From: CAYTED01 sp964537075
Lineage (GTDB): Bacteria; Patescibacteriota; Minisyncoccia; Moranbacterales; UBA1568
Length of the DNA: 36,102 nt
NCBI GenBank assembly: GCA_964537075.1
Contig: CAZIBB010000005.1
Location: forward strand, 1-36,102
Reading direction: 5' to 3'
Position 1 is the first letter of the stretch. Every line of letters begins with the position of its first letter. The notes under the pieces are model-generated. The model saw nothing but the letters and a program-made list of their open reading frames with translations. It made no database searches and was not told the DNA's origin. Positions 14,196 through 22,584 of this stretch are shown piece by piece. The translations under genes were made by a program, and so were the position numbers.

Positions 14196-15215
14196 TGCCT
14201 GTACGATACGTCGACCGATGAACTTATGGAGAAAATAGCCGAGAATAATGCAGGCAGCCGTTATATTCAAAGCAACTTGGATGTTTTTGAACGTCTCCAA
14301 TACGAGGGTAAATCCCTTTCCTGAGCTCCACCCAACCAGAGTGACAATCGGCGCCCAGAAGAAATTCACGCCCAGACAATACCAGACGAATGTCTTCAAT
14401 TGCAAACGCTTTTTTGACAGATAGATGATGCAGAGGATGGTGATGCCGGAAATAAAGCGGGCGAGAAAAAAAGTTTTGAACGGAGATTTGGCAATCGTTT
14501 TTTCAATCCGTGAAAATAGACGGTTCTCTTTCTCTTTTTCGAAAAACCAGCTATTGAGGAAATTGAAGAATCTGGTCCGCGCAAAGAGAAACCAGAAGAG
14601 CTCTCCTATGAGCGCCGTTACCAGACCGATAGCGACAACCTCAAACGGACTGATGATCCCCTGCGCTGACAGGAAAGCGAAAAGCAGAACCGCCGGCTCT
14701 CCTCCGAGCAGACAAACAAGAAAAGCGATCACGAGAATATGCTCATGAAAAACATTCATGAAGTACAGCCTCATCATATCTGGTGCGAGAATAACCAGCC
14801 AAATATCATTCAAAACGGCGATTTGCCTTTCATAATTGACGAGCAGCACCCACCCGACGAACAACGCTATGACTACGTGTATCAGAAAATGGCTCCATAC
14901 ATCAAATCGTGAATGATGCTTCAGATAAAAAGTTACCGACAAATATACTTCCCAAAGGGACAGGACAAGGGCGATAAAAAAACCGATAAATTCTTTTTCA
15001 AGCAGGTAATCTGCGGTTATCAAAAGAATACATCCGACAACAATGAGATTCAATGCATTGCTGATCCTCTGCAGCTTGAAATGGGCAAGCAACGGAAAAA
15101 GCTTGGGAATGATGTGTTCGATGATTCCTGGCCTTACCAAAAGAATGATCCCGCAGACAAGATATAAAAAAGAAACCAAGTAATACGCCGAATACAAAAG
15201 TGTCTCTGCCCACAT
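14169..15215 (-). CDS. Polytopic membrane protein with C-terminal VTT/DedA-like domain
   Basis: This 348-residue protein has about nine hydrophobic helices. The N-terminal half (about 1-150) is four or five helices of unknown family. The C-terminal half looks like a DedA/VTT domain: CLLGGEPAVLLFAFLSAQGII, GELFWFLFARTRFF, then KTFFLARFISGITILCIIYL in place of the family FxxRFxPxxR motif, and FFWAPIVTLVGWSSGKG. The domain match is moderate. It starts 55 nt from the divergent adenylate-forming enzyme gene and overlaps the end of the convergent papain-fold gene, so the three may be functionally linked. Confidence 0.65.
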   Translation of the reverse strand: MWAETLLYSAYYLVSFLYLVCGIILLVRPGIIEHIIPKLFPLLAHFKLQRISNALNLIVVGCILLITADYLLEKEFIGFFIALVLSLWEVYLSVTFYLKHHSRFDVWSHFLIHVVIALFVGWVLLVNYERQIAVLNDIWLVILAPDMMRLYFMNVFHEHILVIAFLVCLLGGEPAVLLFAFLSAQGIISPFEVVAIGLVTALIGELFWFLFARTRFFNFLNSWFFEKEKENRLFSRIEKTIAKSPFKTFFLARFISGITILCIIYLSKKRLQLKTFVWYCLGVNFFWAPIVTLVGWSSGKGFTLVLETFKNIQVALNITAACIILGYFLHKFIGRRIVQASTKIELID

Positions 15216-15224
15216 AGGATAATA

Positions 15225-15233
15225 TGCTATAAT
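15225..15233 (+). promoter_or_regulatory. Extended -10 promoter element
   Basis: TGCTATAAT lies 37 nt before ATG 15271, in the short divergent gap. It is the same nonamer as at 13081-13089, so the papain-fold gene and the ligase gene may share a promoter type. Confidence 0.6.
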
Positions 15234-15270
15234 TTATCCAATACTAGCATATATTCTTTATCTTACCCAT

Positions 15271-16716
15271 ATGGGCAATCCGAGAAAGATACGCCTTCGC
15301 AACAAAATTGCCTACCATATAGCAAGGCATTTTCCCATGCGATTCAGGCTTTCCGATCTGGAAACCATGTCATCCGAAACCATCATGGATTTCGGGGAAT
15401 TATCCGTCATTCCTGCATTTCAAAATGCAGCACAAACGCTTCCTTTTTACAAAAAGATTCTGCAAGAAAAATGTGTTCATGCCGCTGAAATACGCACTTT
15501 GGAAGATTTTTTCCGTCTCGTGCCAATTTTGAGAAAAACCGACATCTTCCCTGTTTTCACCGCGAACGACATCTGTCAAAACGGAAAAATTGACGACATG
15601 CGTTCCTCTATCGTCACCTCCGGCACATCAGGTATTTTCGCATACGGTCTCCTGACAGCCGAGGATGCGGTATTTCAACAGAAAATGATCGATGCCTTTT
15701 TCGATTACTACTTCGACGCGAACAATGAGCCCCCCCTCATCATCAACGCACTCGCAATGGGTGTCTCATTCGCTTCCAGTTATCCGGTCATCAACACAAG
15801 CGTCCGATCCGACATCGTCATACATCTCATAAAGACTTTTCATTCCTTTTACAAGAAAATAATCATCATATGTGATCCGAACTTCGCAAAGAAAATAGTC
15901 GAGGATGGCAGTGCCAATGACCTTCCATGGAAAACGCTTCCCGTTTCTTTCATCACTGGGGGTGCCTGGTTCCCGAATAGCCTGGCGCAATACATCATTT
16001 CCAGGGTTCATGACGGAACAGCTAAGGAAACAGACTCCTTTCTCGGTACCATGGGGCTCACTGAAATCGCCCTGAATATTTTCAGCGCACCGAGCGAGCT
16101 GATTGCCATACGAAATATCGTACAAAATGACAATGAAATACTCCATGCTCTTTTCGGCGAAAAAGAAACTGTTTGTCCAGAAATAATGTATTATTATCCG
16201 ACACGGACATATATAGAGATCACCGATTCGGACAACCGCGGAAGAGGAAACATCACAATTTCCAATCTCGATACGAAAACGAAAACGCCGCTCTTCCGTT
16301 ATGACACCGGCGATAGTGGCGAATTTGTCGACAGAGATGCTCTCCGGAACTTGCTGCACAAAAAAGGACATGTCATTTCCCCGAAGCTTCAATTGCCGCT
16401 CATCGCAATATTCGAGAGAGGCGAGGGCAGCCCACACCCAGCACTTGCTTCGGTAGCAGAAGTCAAAGAGGCGCTTTTTCGGACGGCCGGTCTCGCATCA
16501 TGCTTCACTGGCCACTTTAGGATCCGGAGGGATGCGCAAGTCATCGAGGTACAGCTCGAAAAAAATATTAGGGAGAATCATGAACTCCAGGTCGGCATCG
16601 AGACAAATATCAAAGATGTCTCCGGAAAGCAGTGCGCGGTCAAGCTCATCCCTTATGATGAATTCTCGAGTGACGTCGGATTAGATTACGAAAGAAAATG
16701 GAAACATATTTCATAA
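15271..16716 (+). CDS. PaaK-like adenylate-forming enzyme (ANL superfamily)
   Basis: The 481-residue protein resembles phenylacetate-CoA ligase-like adenylate-forming enzymes, which activate a carboxylic acid with ATP. Motifs are the phosphate loop IVTSGTSGI at about residues 114-122, GTMGLTEIALNIF in the middle, corresponding to the acyl-adenylate motif, and TPLFRYDTGDSGEF, corresponding to the Y-R-T-G-D motif. The small C-terminal domain is present but short. The acid substrate is unknown, and no CoA-specific sign is seen. The stop overlaps the next gene (SGNH hydrolase) by 19 nt, so the two are translationally coupled. Confidence 0.8.
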   Translation: MGNPRKIRLRNKIAYHIARHFPMRFRLSDLETMSSETIMDFGELSVIPAFQNAAQTLPFYKKILQEKCVHAAEIRTLEDFFRLVPILRKTDIFPVFTANDICQNGKIDDMRSSIVTSGTSGIFAYGLLTAEDAVFQQKMIDAFFDYYFDANNEPPLIINALAMGVSFASSYPVINTSVRSDIVIHLIKTFHSFYKKIIIICDPNFAKKIVEDGSANDLPWKTLPVSFITGGAWFPNSLAQYIISRVHDGTAKETDSFLGTMGLTEIALNIFSAPSELIAIRNIVQNDNEILHALFGEKETVCPEIMYYYPTRTYIEITDSDNRGRGNITISNLDTKTKTPLFRYDTGDSGEFVDRDALRNLLHKKGHVISPKLQLPLIAIFERGEGSPHPALASVAEVKEALFRTAGLASCFTGHFRIRRDAQVIEVQLEKNIRENHELQVGIETNIKDVSGKQCAVKLIPYDEFSSDVGLDYERKWKHIS

Positions 16717-17507
16717 ATTTTCAGCAGGTCGTCATGGCGGCATTTTTCTATCTTCGTGATGTGCCGTTTCCTATTCTCCTGACGCATATCGCCATAGTAA
16801 TCATGCTCTATTATGTTCTTCGGATATCGCTTATCCTCATGACCGTATATTTCATAGGGTTGTGGCGAAAGAAAATCAAACCGGAAAGAACTCGCTTCTC
16901 AGAATCCGGGCACGCGGAGAAACGAATTCTCATCGCTGGTGACAGCACTGCAGTCGGAACGGGCGCGAATGATATCGCGGGAACATTTACAAGTATGTTT
17001 GCAAAAGATTTCCCGAACACGAATATTTCCAATGTCGCCACAAATGGAGCACTGACCCAAGATATACTAAAACAATTCAAGGGAATCAAATATCTGGAGC
17101 AAGATATCATTATCATCAGCACGGGAGGAAACGATATCTGGAGCCTTATCACCATGAAAACACTCCGGGAAGATCTTACGAGCGTCCTGAACCTTGCCAA
17201 AATGATGAGTGGTGAACATGTATTCATCCTCTTCTTCGGAAACATCAGTTCGATATACCTCTTACCATATTTCGCAAGGAAATTACTTACGCGAAGAGAG
17301 AGAAAAATACTGCAAATTTTCAAAGACGTCTGCGAACAAGAGGGTGTCAAGCTTCTGGAACTCTTCACGAACGAACAGGATAATCCCTTTATCGAAAATC
17401 CAAAACGATACTTTTCTGCAGACAGACTTCATCCGAGTGCCGACGGATATGCGCTCTGGTATGAACACATTCTCACAGCTCTGAAAAAAAACAAATATCT
17501 TTCATAA
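16698..17507 (+). CDS. Membrane-anchored SGNH/GDSL hydrolase
   Basis: The 269-residue protein has hydrophobic N-terminal segments (about residues 10-55), which anchor it to the membrane. A complete SGNH esterase domain follows. Block I ILIAGDSTAVGTGA gives the nucleophile Ser at about 83, block III STGGNDIW is near 141-148, and block V DRLHPSADGY near the end gives the Asp-His pair. Such enzymes remove or transfer acyl groups on lipids, glycans or thioesters. It overlaps the adenylate-forming gene by 19 nt, which suggests that one makes and one handles an acyl ester. No terminator is seen before repeat M copy 3. Confidence 0.88.
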   Translation: METYFINFQQVVMAAFFYLRDVPFPILLTHIAIVIMLYYVLRISLILMTVYFIGLWRKKIKPERTRFSESGHAEKRILIAGDSTAVGTGANDIAGTFTSMFAKDFPNTNISNVATNGALTQDILKQFKGIKYLEQDIIIISTGGNDIWSLITMKTLREDLTSVLNLAKMMSGEHVFILFFGNISSIYLLPYFARKLLTRRERKILQIFKDVCEQEGVKLLELFTNEQDNPFIENPKRYFSADRLHPSADGYALWYEHILTALKKNKYLS

Positions 17508-17516
17508 AAAAATAAT

Positions 17517-17615
17517 GGGTATTGACCCGATATTATCGTCGCTCCCTCCGGAGGCGGGCAGGCGCTCAAAAGTAAAAGCCAGAACTTTCACTGTACTCAC
17601 TCGCTTGGTAATAAA
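17517..17615 (+). repeat. Multi-hairpin repeat, family M copy 3 (short form)
   Basis: This copy keeps only the 3' module and lacks the three upstream hairpins. Outer arms are TTATC (17533-17537) and GGTAA (17607-17611). The shared words CGTCGCTC, AGAACTTTC, ACTCACTCGCT and GGTAATAAAA are present, while CCTCCGGAGG occupies the inner part. It ends only 5 nt before ATG 17621, so it lies in that gene's leader. Confidence 0.7.
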
Positions 17616-17620
17616 ATCCT

Positions 17621-17818
17621 ATGGAACAAAATCTCATCCAGCGACTCGATGATCAAGAGAAAAAACTCGACGCGATCTATGTATCGGTCGAGAAGACACG
17701 GAAGTATTTTCAGTGGACGCTCATCGCGACCATCATCATGTTCGTGCTGCCCTTGATCGGTATCGCCGCCATCCTCCCCTGGTTCGTAAATACCATGATG
17801 TCGGCTTATTCGATATAA
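17621..17818 (+). CDS. Small single-pass membrane protein, unknown function
   Basis: The 65-residue product begins with a short charged helix (LIQRLDDQEKKLDAIYVSVEKTRKY) and has one hydrophobic segment of about 27 residues to near the C-terminus. The helix-then-membrane layout suggests a small regulatory or scaffold subunit. The family is not recognised. The next gene starts 6 nt after its stop, so the two form an operon. Confidence 0.6.
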   Translation: MEQNLIQRLDDQEKKLDAIYVSVEKTRKYFQWTLIATIIMFVLPLIGIAAILPWFVNTMMSAYSI

Positions 17819-17823
17819 AATCT

Positions 17824-18309
17824 ATGGACTTCTTCATCATCTTCGTGAATACTCTCGGTATGACACTCGGCGTCGGATCCTCCACCTATGCGATCACCTT
17901 TTTTCATCAATCCATCGCCGATGGGAAAATCGATGATATCGAGAAACGATTTCTCCACACGGTCTATTTCCTCCTCCGCACCGGGATGATGCTTCTCTTC
18001 GTGAGTTATGCCGCCCAAGGATACCAAGTCGCCACCGGACTTTCTATCCCCGTCGGTACCGACACCCTCGCAATACAGGCAACGCTCCTTTCCATCATCT
18101 TCGGCAATGCCGTCCTCATGGAGAAGAGGCTCATCGCTATGTGGCTCGGGCCGGCGATTGCCGGCGCTTCTTGGTATGGTATCTTCTTCGCATTCGTACT
18201 CGACCTCTATCATTTTTCCTATCCGATTCTCCTTACCTGGTATATTGCGCTCATCGTCATCTTCATCATTTTTCTCAGAATCCTCCGGGAGCTTCTGGTA
18301 AAAAAATAA
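17824..18309 (+). CDS. Polytopic membrane protein, unknown function
   Basis: The 161-residue protein has four or five membrane helices (MDFFIIFVNTLGMTLGVGSS, YFLLRTGMMLLFVSYAA and a C-terminal pair). A short charged loop (FHQSIADGKIDDIEKRFLH) follows the first helix. I cannot name a family. ATG 17824 is used, because a longer frame from 17713 would overlap the previous gene for over 100 nt. It follows the small membrane protein by 6 nt and ends before a strong terminator. Confidence 0.65.
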   Translation: MDFFIIFVNTLGMTLGVGSSTYAITFFHQSIADGKIDDIEKRFLHTVYFLLRTGMMLLFVSYAAQGYQVATGLSIPVGTDTLAIQATLLSIIFGNAVLMEKRLIAMWLGPAIAGASWYGIFFAFVLDLYHFSYPILLTWYIALIVIFIIFLRILRELLVKK

Positions 18310-18325
18310 TCTCGAGCACGCAACA

Positions 18326-18349
18326 AAAAAACGCCACTCGGCGTTTTTT
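18326..18349 (+). terminator. Intrinsic terminator
   Basis: AAAAAACGCC (18326-18335) pairs with GGCGTTTTTT (18340-18349) around loop ACTC. With A and T runs on both sides it can work in both directions. Confidence 0.85.
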
Positions 18350-18404
18350 CATCATATCTTTTGAGAGAGGAGAAACGAATATCTGTTTCTCCAAAAAAAG
18401 AATA

Positions 18405-18600
18405 GTCCGGCTCGGACGTTGTCACCCAAGCCGTCCTCCAGCACTTTGCCCCAGGTTTTCCTCCGGCGTAAGTTGATAGGAGAGCTCTCCTGACCTGCGA
18501 AGTTATCCCTAGAATAACGCGGGCCTTCATTCACACTTGGGTTTTCGTGCGAAAAAGTGAAGGTATACCGCTCCCCTGGCCTAGACGGCTCTTGGCAAAT
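18405..18600. ncRNA. Candidate multi-branched structured RNA
   Basis: The 355-nt gap 18350-18705 has no convincing gene. CCAAGCCGTC (18426-18435) pairs with GACGGC-TC-TTGG (18584-18595), and CCAGG (18451-18455) with CCTGG (18575-18579). Inside lie AGGAGAGCTCTCCT (18478-18491), the nested hairpin 18494-18523 (CCTGC/GCGGG, then GTTAT/ATAAC), and 18525-18562 (CTTCA/TGAAG). This makes a closed multi-helix junction. The strand is not settled; a hairpin GGAGAAAC/GTTTCTCC (about 18370-18393) flanks it. I see no hallmarks of RNase P RNA, tmRNA or SRP RNA. Confidence 0.5.
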
Positions 18601-18705
18601 CATCCCATCATTGATGCTATCAACGAAGATGCTGGTAGGAAATTTTCGAGATCATTATCTCTCAAGAAACATGATGATTCCTTTCATTAGAGCTACTCTA
18701 CATTT

Positions 18706-19968
18706 CTACTTGAGCTTTGTCAATGCTGATGCATCACCAGCGACATAGCCAGTCGTAAAACAAAGCTGTAGACTGTACCCGCCCGAAGGCCTATCAATAT
18801 TGAGGATATCACCCACCAAAAAAAGATTCGGGTAAAGGCGCGACTGCATGCTTCTAAAATCAACCTCTTGAAGTGCTACCCCGCCGCTCGTCACGATGGC
18901 CTTTTCGGGGCCGAGGAGTCCGTCTACCTGCAAACGGAAATCCTTCAAAAGTTTCACGAACGCGAGGCGCTCTTCCTTCGTGACGCTATTCACTTCTTTT
19001 TCCGGATCAATACTTGAGAGTCGAATGAGTACCGGAACGAGCAACGGTACGACAATTTCCCGCAGGACATTCTTTATCTGCTTATTCAAGTTTTCAGAAA
19101 AAACTTCTTGTATCTTCATGTCCAGAGTCTTGATATCAACGGTCGGAAAGAAATCCACTGACACTTCCGTCTTACCATATTTCAATGATTCCCCAATATC
19201 CTTGCTCATATTGAGAATGAGTGGCCCGCTCAGGCCGAAATGTGTGAAGAGGAGCTTTCCCCTTCTGCTCATCTGCTTTTCCCTCTTCTGAAAAAGGGAG
19301 CATTTGGCATCATCGAAACTTAGTCCCGAGAGATCCTTGATCCAAGACTCCTTGACCCGGATAGGCACGAGCGACGGATCCGGATCGATAATCGTATGAC
19401 CAATAGCCCGAAGCCACCGGAACCCATCCCCAGTCGAACCCGTCTCCGGATGAGATTTTCCGCCCGTAGCGAGGATATACCGCTGTCCGAGTATCTCCGT
19501 ACCATCGGACAGCACTACTCCCGCTATGAGGCCTTCCCCAGCCTGAATCGAAGCCACGACACTCCTCGATTGCACCACTACACCACCATCCTTCATATAC
19601 CCCTCCAACACATCAAACACCGATTGAGAGCGATCGCTCACCGGAAAGACCCGATTCCCATCCTCGATCTTCGTCGGCATATTCCGAGTATGAAAAAACT
19701 GAAGCGTTTCCGCGACACCAAACTTCGAAAACGGTGAATAGAGAAATTTCGCCGCTTCCTTATACTTCGCCAAAAAATTATGCAAATCCGGTTCGGCATT
19801 GGTCAGATTGCAACGCCCGCCTCCGCTGATGAGAAGCTTTTCACCAAGCCGCGAATTTTTTTCAAGCAGGATAACGCTCGCACCGTTTTCTGCCGCGCGG
19901 CCCGCCGCCATCATACCAGCCGGCCCGCCGCCGATCACGACCACATCGAATTGTTTTTGGAAAACCAT
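18706..19968 (-). CDS. HI0933/YhiN-family FAD-dependent oxidoreductase
   Basis: The 420-residue flavoprotein belongs to the HI0933 (YhiN/BaiN-like) family of NAD(P)/FAD-dependent oxidoreductases. The N-terminal dinucleotide fold has VVVIGGGPAGMMAA at about residues 9-22 and acidic LLEKN at the second strand. The family mark GEKLLISGGGRCNLTN follows at about 42-57. The C-terminal signature TSGGVALQEVDF, LFLVGDILNIDRPSGGYSLQ and TTGYVAG is intact. Length is normal. The reaction of most members is unknown. It starts 91 nt after a possible 41-residue gene on the same strand. Confidence 0.92.
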   Translation of the reverse strand: MVFQKQFDVVVIGGGPAGMMAAGRAAENGASVILLEKNSRLGEKLLISGGGRCNLTNAEPDLHNFLAKYKEAAKFLYSPFSKFGVAETLQFFHTRNMPTKIEDGNRVFPVSDRSQSVFDVLEGYMKDGGVVVQSRSVVASIQAGEGLIAGVVLSDGTEILGQRYILATGGKSHPETGSTGDGFRWLRAIGHTIIDPDPSLVPIRVKESWIKDLSGLSFDDAKCSLFQKREKQMSRRGKLLFTHFGLSGPLILNMSKDIGESLKYGKTEVSVDFFPTVDIKTLDMKIQEVFSENLNKQIKNVLREIVVPLLVPVLIRLSSIDPEKEVNSVTKEERLAFVKLLKDFRLQVDGLLGPEKAIVTSGGVALQEVDFRSMQSRLYPNLFLVGDILNIDRPSGGYSLQLCFTTGYVAGDASALTKLK

Positions 19969-20059
19969 ATATGAAAATCGGTCTTGAAAAAATTTCCTTC
20001 AAAAAGAATCCTCGTGATGCCGGTTGGCGCCACGAGGAAATCCATGGAGACATCACTGG

Positions 20060-20185
20060 TCAGTTCTGCTGTTCCTCGGTCGAAGGAGAAGGAGGAGGAA
20101 TGAATATCTCGCACCAACGCTCCCAGAAAGTAACAGTCAGACCGAGAAGATACAGCGGTCCGTACAACGGCGATAGCGGATTCAT
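20060..20185 (-). CDS. Candidate 41-residue membrane protein
   Basis: ATG 20185 has GGGAG 6-7 nt upstream, one of the better ribosome sites in this window. The product has one hydrophobic segment (LSPLYGPLYLLGLTVTFWERW) and a Pro/Ser/Gln-rich tail. It fits into the gap between the ABC-F gene and the flavoprotein gene. No family is recognised, and a gene of this size needs conservation to be believed. Confidence 0.4.
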   Translation of the reverse strand: MNPLSPLYGPLYLLGLTVTFWERWCEIFIPPPSPSTEEQQN

Positions 20186-20243
20186 GGCACTCTCCCGAAA
20201 TGCAGATCTTTCTGCCCCCTCAGTATACTCTTTTTTTTGAAAC

Positions 20244-21695
20244 TTACAGGCTACCCAGGTCAAGTACCTCATCAATACGGATCTCCGCCACGAAATCAGG
20301 GACGTGCGAAACAAGTATCATTGCTCCTGTATATCGATCGAGCGCCTTGGCAATAACCGGGATATGACGGAAGTTGATATGATTGGTCGGCTCATCGAGA
20401 ATGAGAAGGTTCGGTTTCTGGAGAACAAGGCGTGCGAAAAGCAAAAGGCCTTTCTGACCCTCGGAAAAACTCGCAACTTTGTTTCGCAGAAGTTCCGCGG
20501 TAATAAGAAATCGCCCAGCCGTCCGGAAGACATCCTCATCCGTACCACCTTCCATCACATCGGAGAGAGCCTGAAATCCCGTGCGATCGAAATCCAAAGT
20601 CGAAAAATCCTGACGGTAATATCCGACCCGAGCCTCCGGAGAAATCTCCACCCGCTCCGAATTTCCCGAAGCCAAATCCTGAAGAAAAGTGCTCTTGCCG
20701 ATGCCATTCGGCCCGGAAATGAGGAGGTGCATATTTTTCTTCAGAGTAATATTCACCGGCTTCACCTGCGCTTCATGATTCTTGATCACCGATACGGACT
20801 TTATCTTCACGATATTCCCCGGCATCTCGGGCGCGGTAATAGTGAAATCACCAAGTGTTCGATCCTCCTGGCGAACATCAACCTTATTATCCTCCAATTC
20901 TTCCGCAAGCGTACGCATACGCTTTGCCACGGCACGAAGTTTTCCCCCTTTATTGGCAAAAACGTTTGCCTGATCTTTCTTGTCTTGAATCGTCCGTTCC
21001 AAACGAACATTTTCCCTTTGCTCCTTCTCAATTCGCTTGGCGATCTCAGCGATCACATCATAATAATCTCCTGAATATTGTTCGATCGTGTGCGTAAAAA
21101 CATCAAGATAGAGCACACCATGCGTAAAGGCATTCAAGAAATCCGCGTCATGCGAAATAACGATACATGTTTTTTCATAAGCAATGAGAAATGCCGTAAG
21201 GTGTTCAATACCGGCGGTATCAAGATTGTTCGTCGGTTCATCGAGGAGAAGAATATCCGGATTCTGAATAAGCGCCGAGGCGAGGAGAAGACGCGCCTGT
21301 TGACCCCCCGAAAAAGCACCTACTTTTTTCTCCATCGGTGCATGAAGATTTACTACTTCGAGAATATCATTGACTGCTCCCGCGAGCTCCCACTCCTTGC
21401 CCGTGAATACCTTGGCAAAGAATTCCTCGACCGTGAGTTCGAGGTCAGATCGAGGAATCGTCTGCTTGGCGATAGCAACCGTTGCATCGCGATCGATCAC
21501 CACCTTCCCCATCTGCGGCTTCATTTCCCCGGTAATCAATTTGAACAACGAGCTTTTTCCGGCGCCATTCTGTCCCATCAGGGTGAATTTCATCCCGGCG
21601 CGCACCGAAAAACTCACCTCATCCAAAATAGGCTTCTGATGTCCGTATTCGAAGGACACTTTCTCAAACCGCATGACGACATTATCCTTTGCCAT
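20244..21695 (-). CDS. ABC-F family ATPase
   Basis: The 483-residue protein has two ABC domains and no membrane helices, typical of ABC-F ribosome-associated ATPases (translation factors like EttA or antibiotic-resistance types). Domain 1 has Walker A GQNGAGKSS (about 41-49), signature FSGGQQARLLLA and LLLDEPTNNLD. A charged linker of about 80 residues (RIEKEQRENVRLERTIQDKK) is the P-site tRNA interaction motif region. Domain 2 has GPNGIGKST, signature FSEGQKGLLLFA and LILDEPTNHI. ATG 21695 is chosen because the longer frame (to 21878) reads through a palindromic repeat and gives no domain sequence. A possible leader hairpin lies 22 nt upstream. Confidence 0.92.
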   Translation of the reverse strand: MAKDNVVMRFEKVSFEYGHQKPILDEVSFSVRAGMKFTLMGQNGAGKSSLFKLITGEMKPQMGKVVIDRDATVAIAKQTIPRSDLELTVEEFFAKVFTGKEWELAGAVNDILEVVNLHAPMEKKVGAFSGGQQARLLLASALIQNPDILLLDEPTNNLDTAGIEHLTAFLIAYEKTCIVISHDADFLNAFTHGVLYLDVFTHTIEQYSGDYYDVIAEIAKRIEKEQRENVRLERTIQDKKDQANVFANKGGKLRAVAKRMRTLAEELEDNKVDVRQEDRTLGDFTITAPEMPGNIVKIKSVSVIKNHEAQVKPVNITLKKNMHLLISGPNGIGKSTFLQDLASGNSERVEISPEARVGYYRQDFSTLDFDRTGFQALSDVMEGGTDEDVFRTAGRFLITAELLRNKVASFSEGQKGLLLFARLVLQKPNLLILDEPTNHINFRHIPVIAKALDRYTGAMILVSHVPDFVAEIRIDEVLDLGSL

Positions 21696-21716
21696 AATAA
21701 TAGAAATAGTATCCTC

Positions 21717-21763
21717 AATTACAACGGTCGTTCCGCTTCTTGGGCGGTGCGTCCGCTGTAATT
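21717..21763 (-). repeat. Palindromic element, family P copy 2, in the ABC-F leader
   Basis: Arms AATTACAACGG (21717-21727) and CCGCTGTAATT (21753-21763) pair over 11 bp with one G-U type change. Read on the minus strand, ACAGCGGAC and AAGCGGAACGACCGTTGT match copy 1 at 112-120 and 142-159, while the outer stem bases differ and still pair. It ends 22 nt before the ABC-F start codon. Confidence 0.75.
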
Positions 21764-21947
21764 CAGAAGATCTGTTTGATAAACAAAAAAACAATTCTTC
21801 ACTACAACCATCTTCGAAATTGAAGCGGGAGGCCATTCCCTTCAAACAAAAAAACCGATTCATTCGGTAATATGTCAATCATAACACAAATAAAGCCTCA
21901 CGGCAAATTCCAAGGCGCTATCATTAAACAGTATACGAACTCATTTT

Positions 21948-22562
21948 TTAAGCAGACGGCGGAATATAAGACGAGCGAGTAGACCAGTATTTATGAGCTA
22001 CTGGAAGGAAAGAAACGATAACAATACCAATAATAATCGGGAGGAGATACTTATCCACATCAATGGCATTTCCAAGGAAATACCCCGCGAGAATGAGCCC
22101 AAATACCCAAACGACCCCTCCAAACACATTAAACAAGAAAAAGTGACGACGATTCATCTTCGCGACTCCGGCGATAATAGGAGCAAAGGTCCGGACAATC
22201 GGCATGAACCGGGCGAGAAAGATGGTTTTCCCTCCGTTTTCCTCATAGAAGGTACGAGCACTCTCCGCATGCCGTTTCTTAAAAAAGAACGAGTCCTCCC
22301 GAGAAAAAAGTTTTTCTCCAACATGAAAACCAAACTCATATCCAACGAAATTTCCGAGAAGAGCGGAAATGAGAACCGATACGAGCAGAAGTGGGAGAGA
22401 AAAAATATCTTGTGAAGCGAGCACTCCCGCAACAAAAAGGAGCGAATCCCCGGGAAGAAAAAATCCGAGGAAAAGTCCTGTTTCTGCAAACACGATAAGG
22501 CATACTCCCATTATCCCAATCACCGTAATAAGCTCCGGCAGGCTGATTCCAAAAAATTCCAT
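21948..22562 (-). CDS. DedA-family membrane protein
   Basis: The 204-residue protein is a classical DedA: FAETGLFLGFFLPGDSLLFVAG with the conserved acidic and Pro-Gly-Asp residues, then LGNFVGYEFGFHVGEKLF and FLARFMPIVRTFAPIIAGVAKM, the FxxRFxPxxRtxxPxxAG motif that is the family mark. Three C-terminal helices follow. DedA proteins are envelope transporters, several shown or proposed to flip undecaprenyl phosphate or phospholipids. ATG 22562 is preferred to an upstream TTG at 22574. Family M copy 4 fills the region just upstream. Confidence 0.93.
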   Translation of the reverse strand: MEFFGISLPELITVIGIMGVCLIVFAETGLFLGFFLPGDSLLFVAGVLASQDIFSLPLLLVSVLISALLGNFVGYEFGFHVGEKLFSREDSFFFKKRHAESARTFYEENGGKTIFLARFMPIVRTFAPIIAGVAKMNRRHFFLFNVFGGVVWVFGLILAGYFLGNAIDVDKYLLPIIIGIVIVSFLPVAHKYWSTRSSYIPPSA

Positions 22563-22584
22563 AAGATATGTCAAGATGATAAAT

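Noticed and set aside
18405..18600. RNase P RNA, tmRNA or SRP RNA
   Set aside because: I could not find the conserved RNase P core words, a tmRNA tag frame or tRNA-like end, or the SRP GGTCAGG/AGCAGCC core in a fitting arrangement on either strand.
20304..21074. Long open frame on the plus strand opposite the ABC-F gene
   Set aside because: It is a shadow of the ABC-F coding strand, with no recognisable motif and a Arg/Leu/Ile-rich composition typical of antisense frames.
21696..21878. 61-codon N-terminal extension of the ABC-F protein
   Set aside because: It reads through the family P palindrome and resembles no ABC-F N-terminus. The first beta strand of the ABC domain starts right after ATG 21695.
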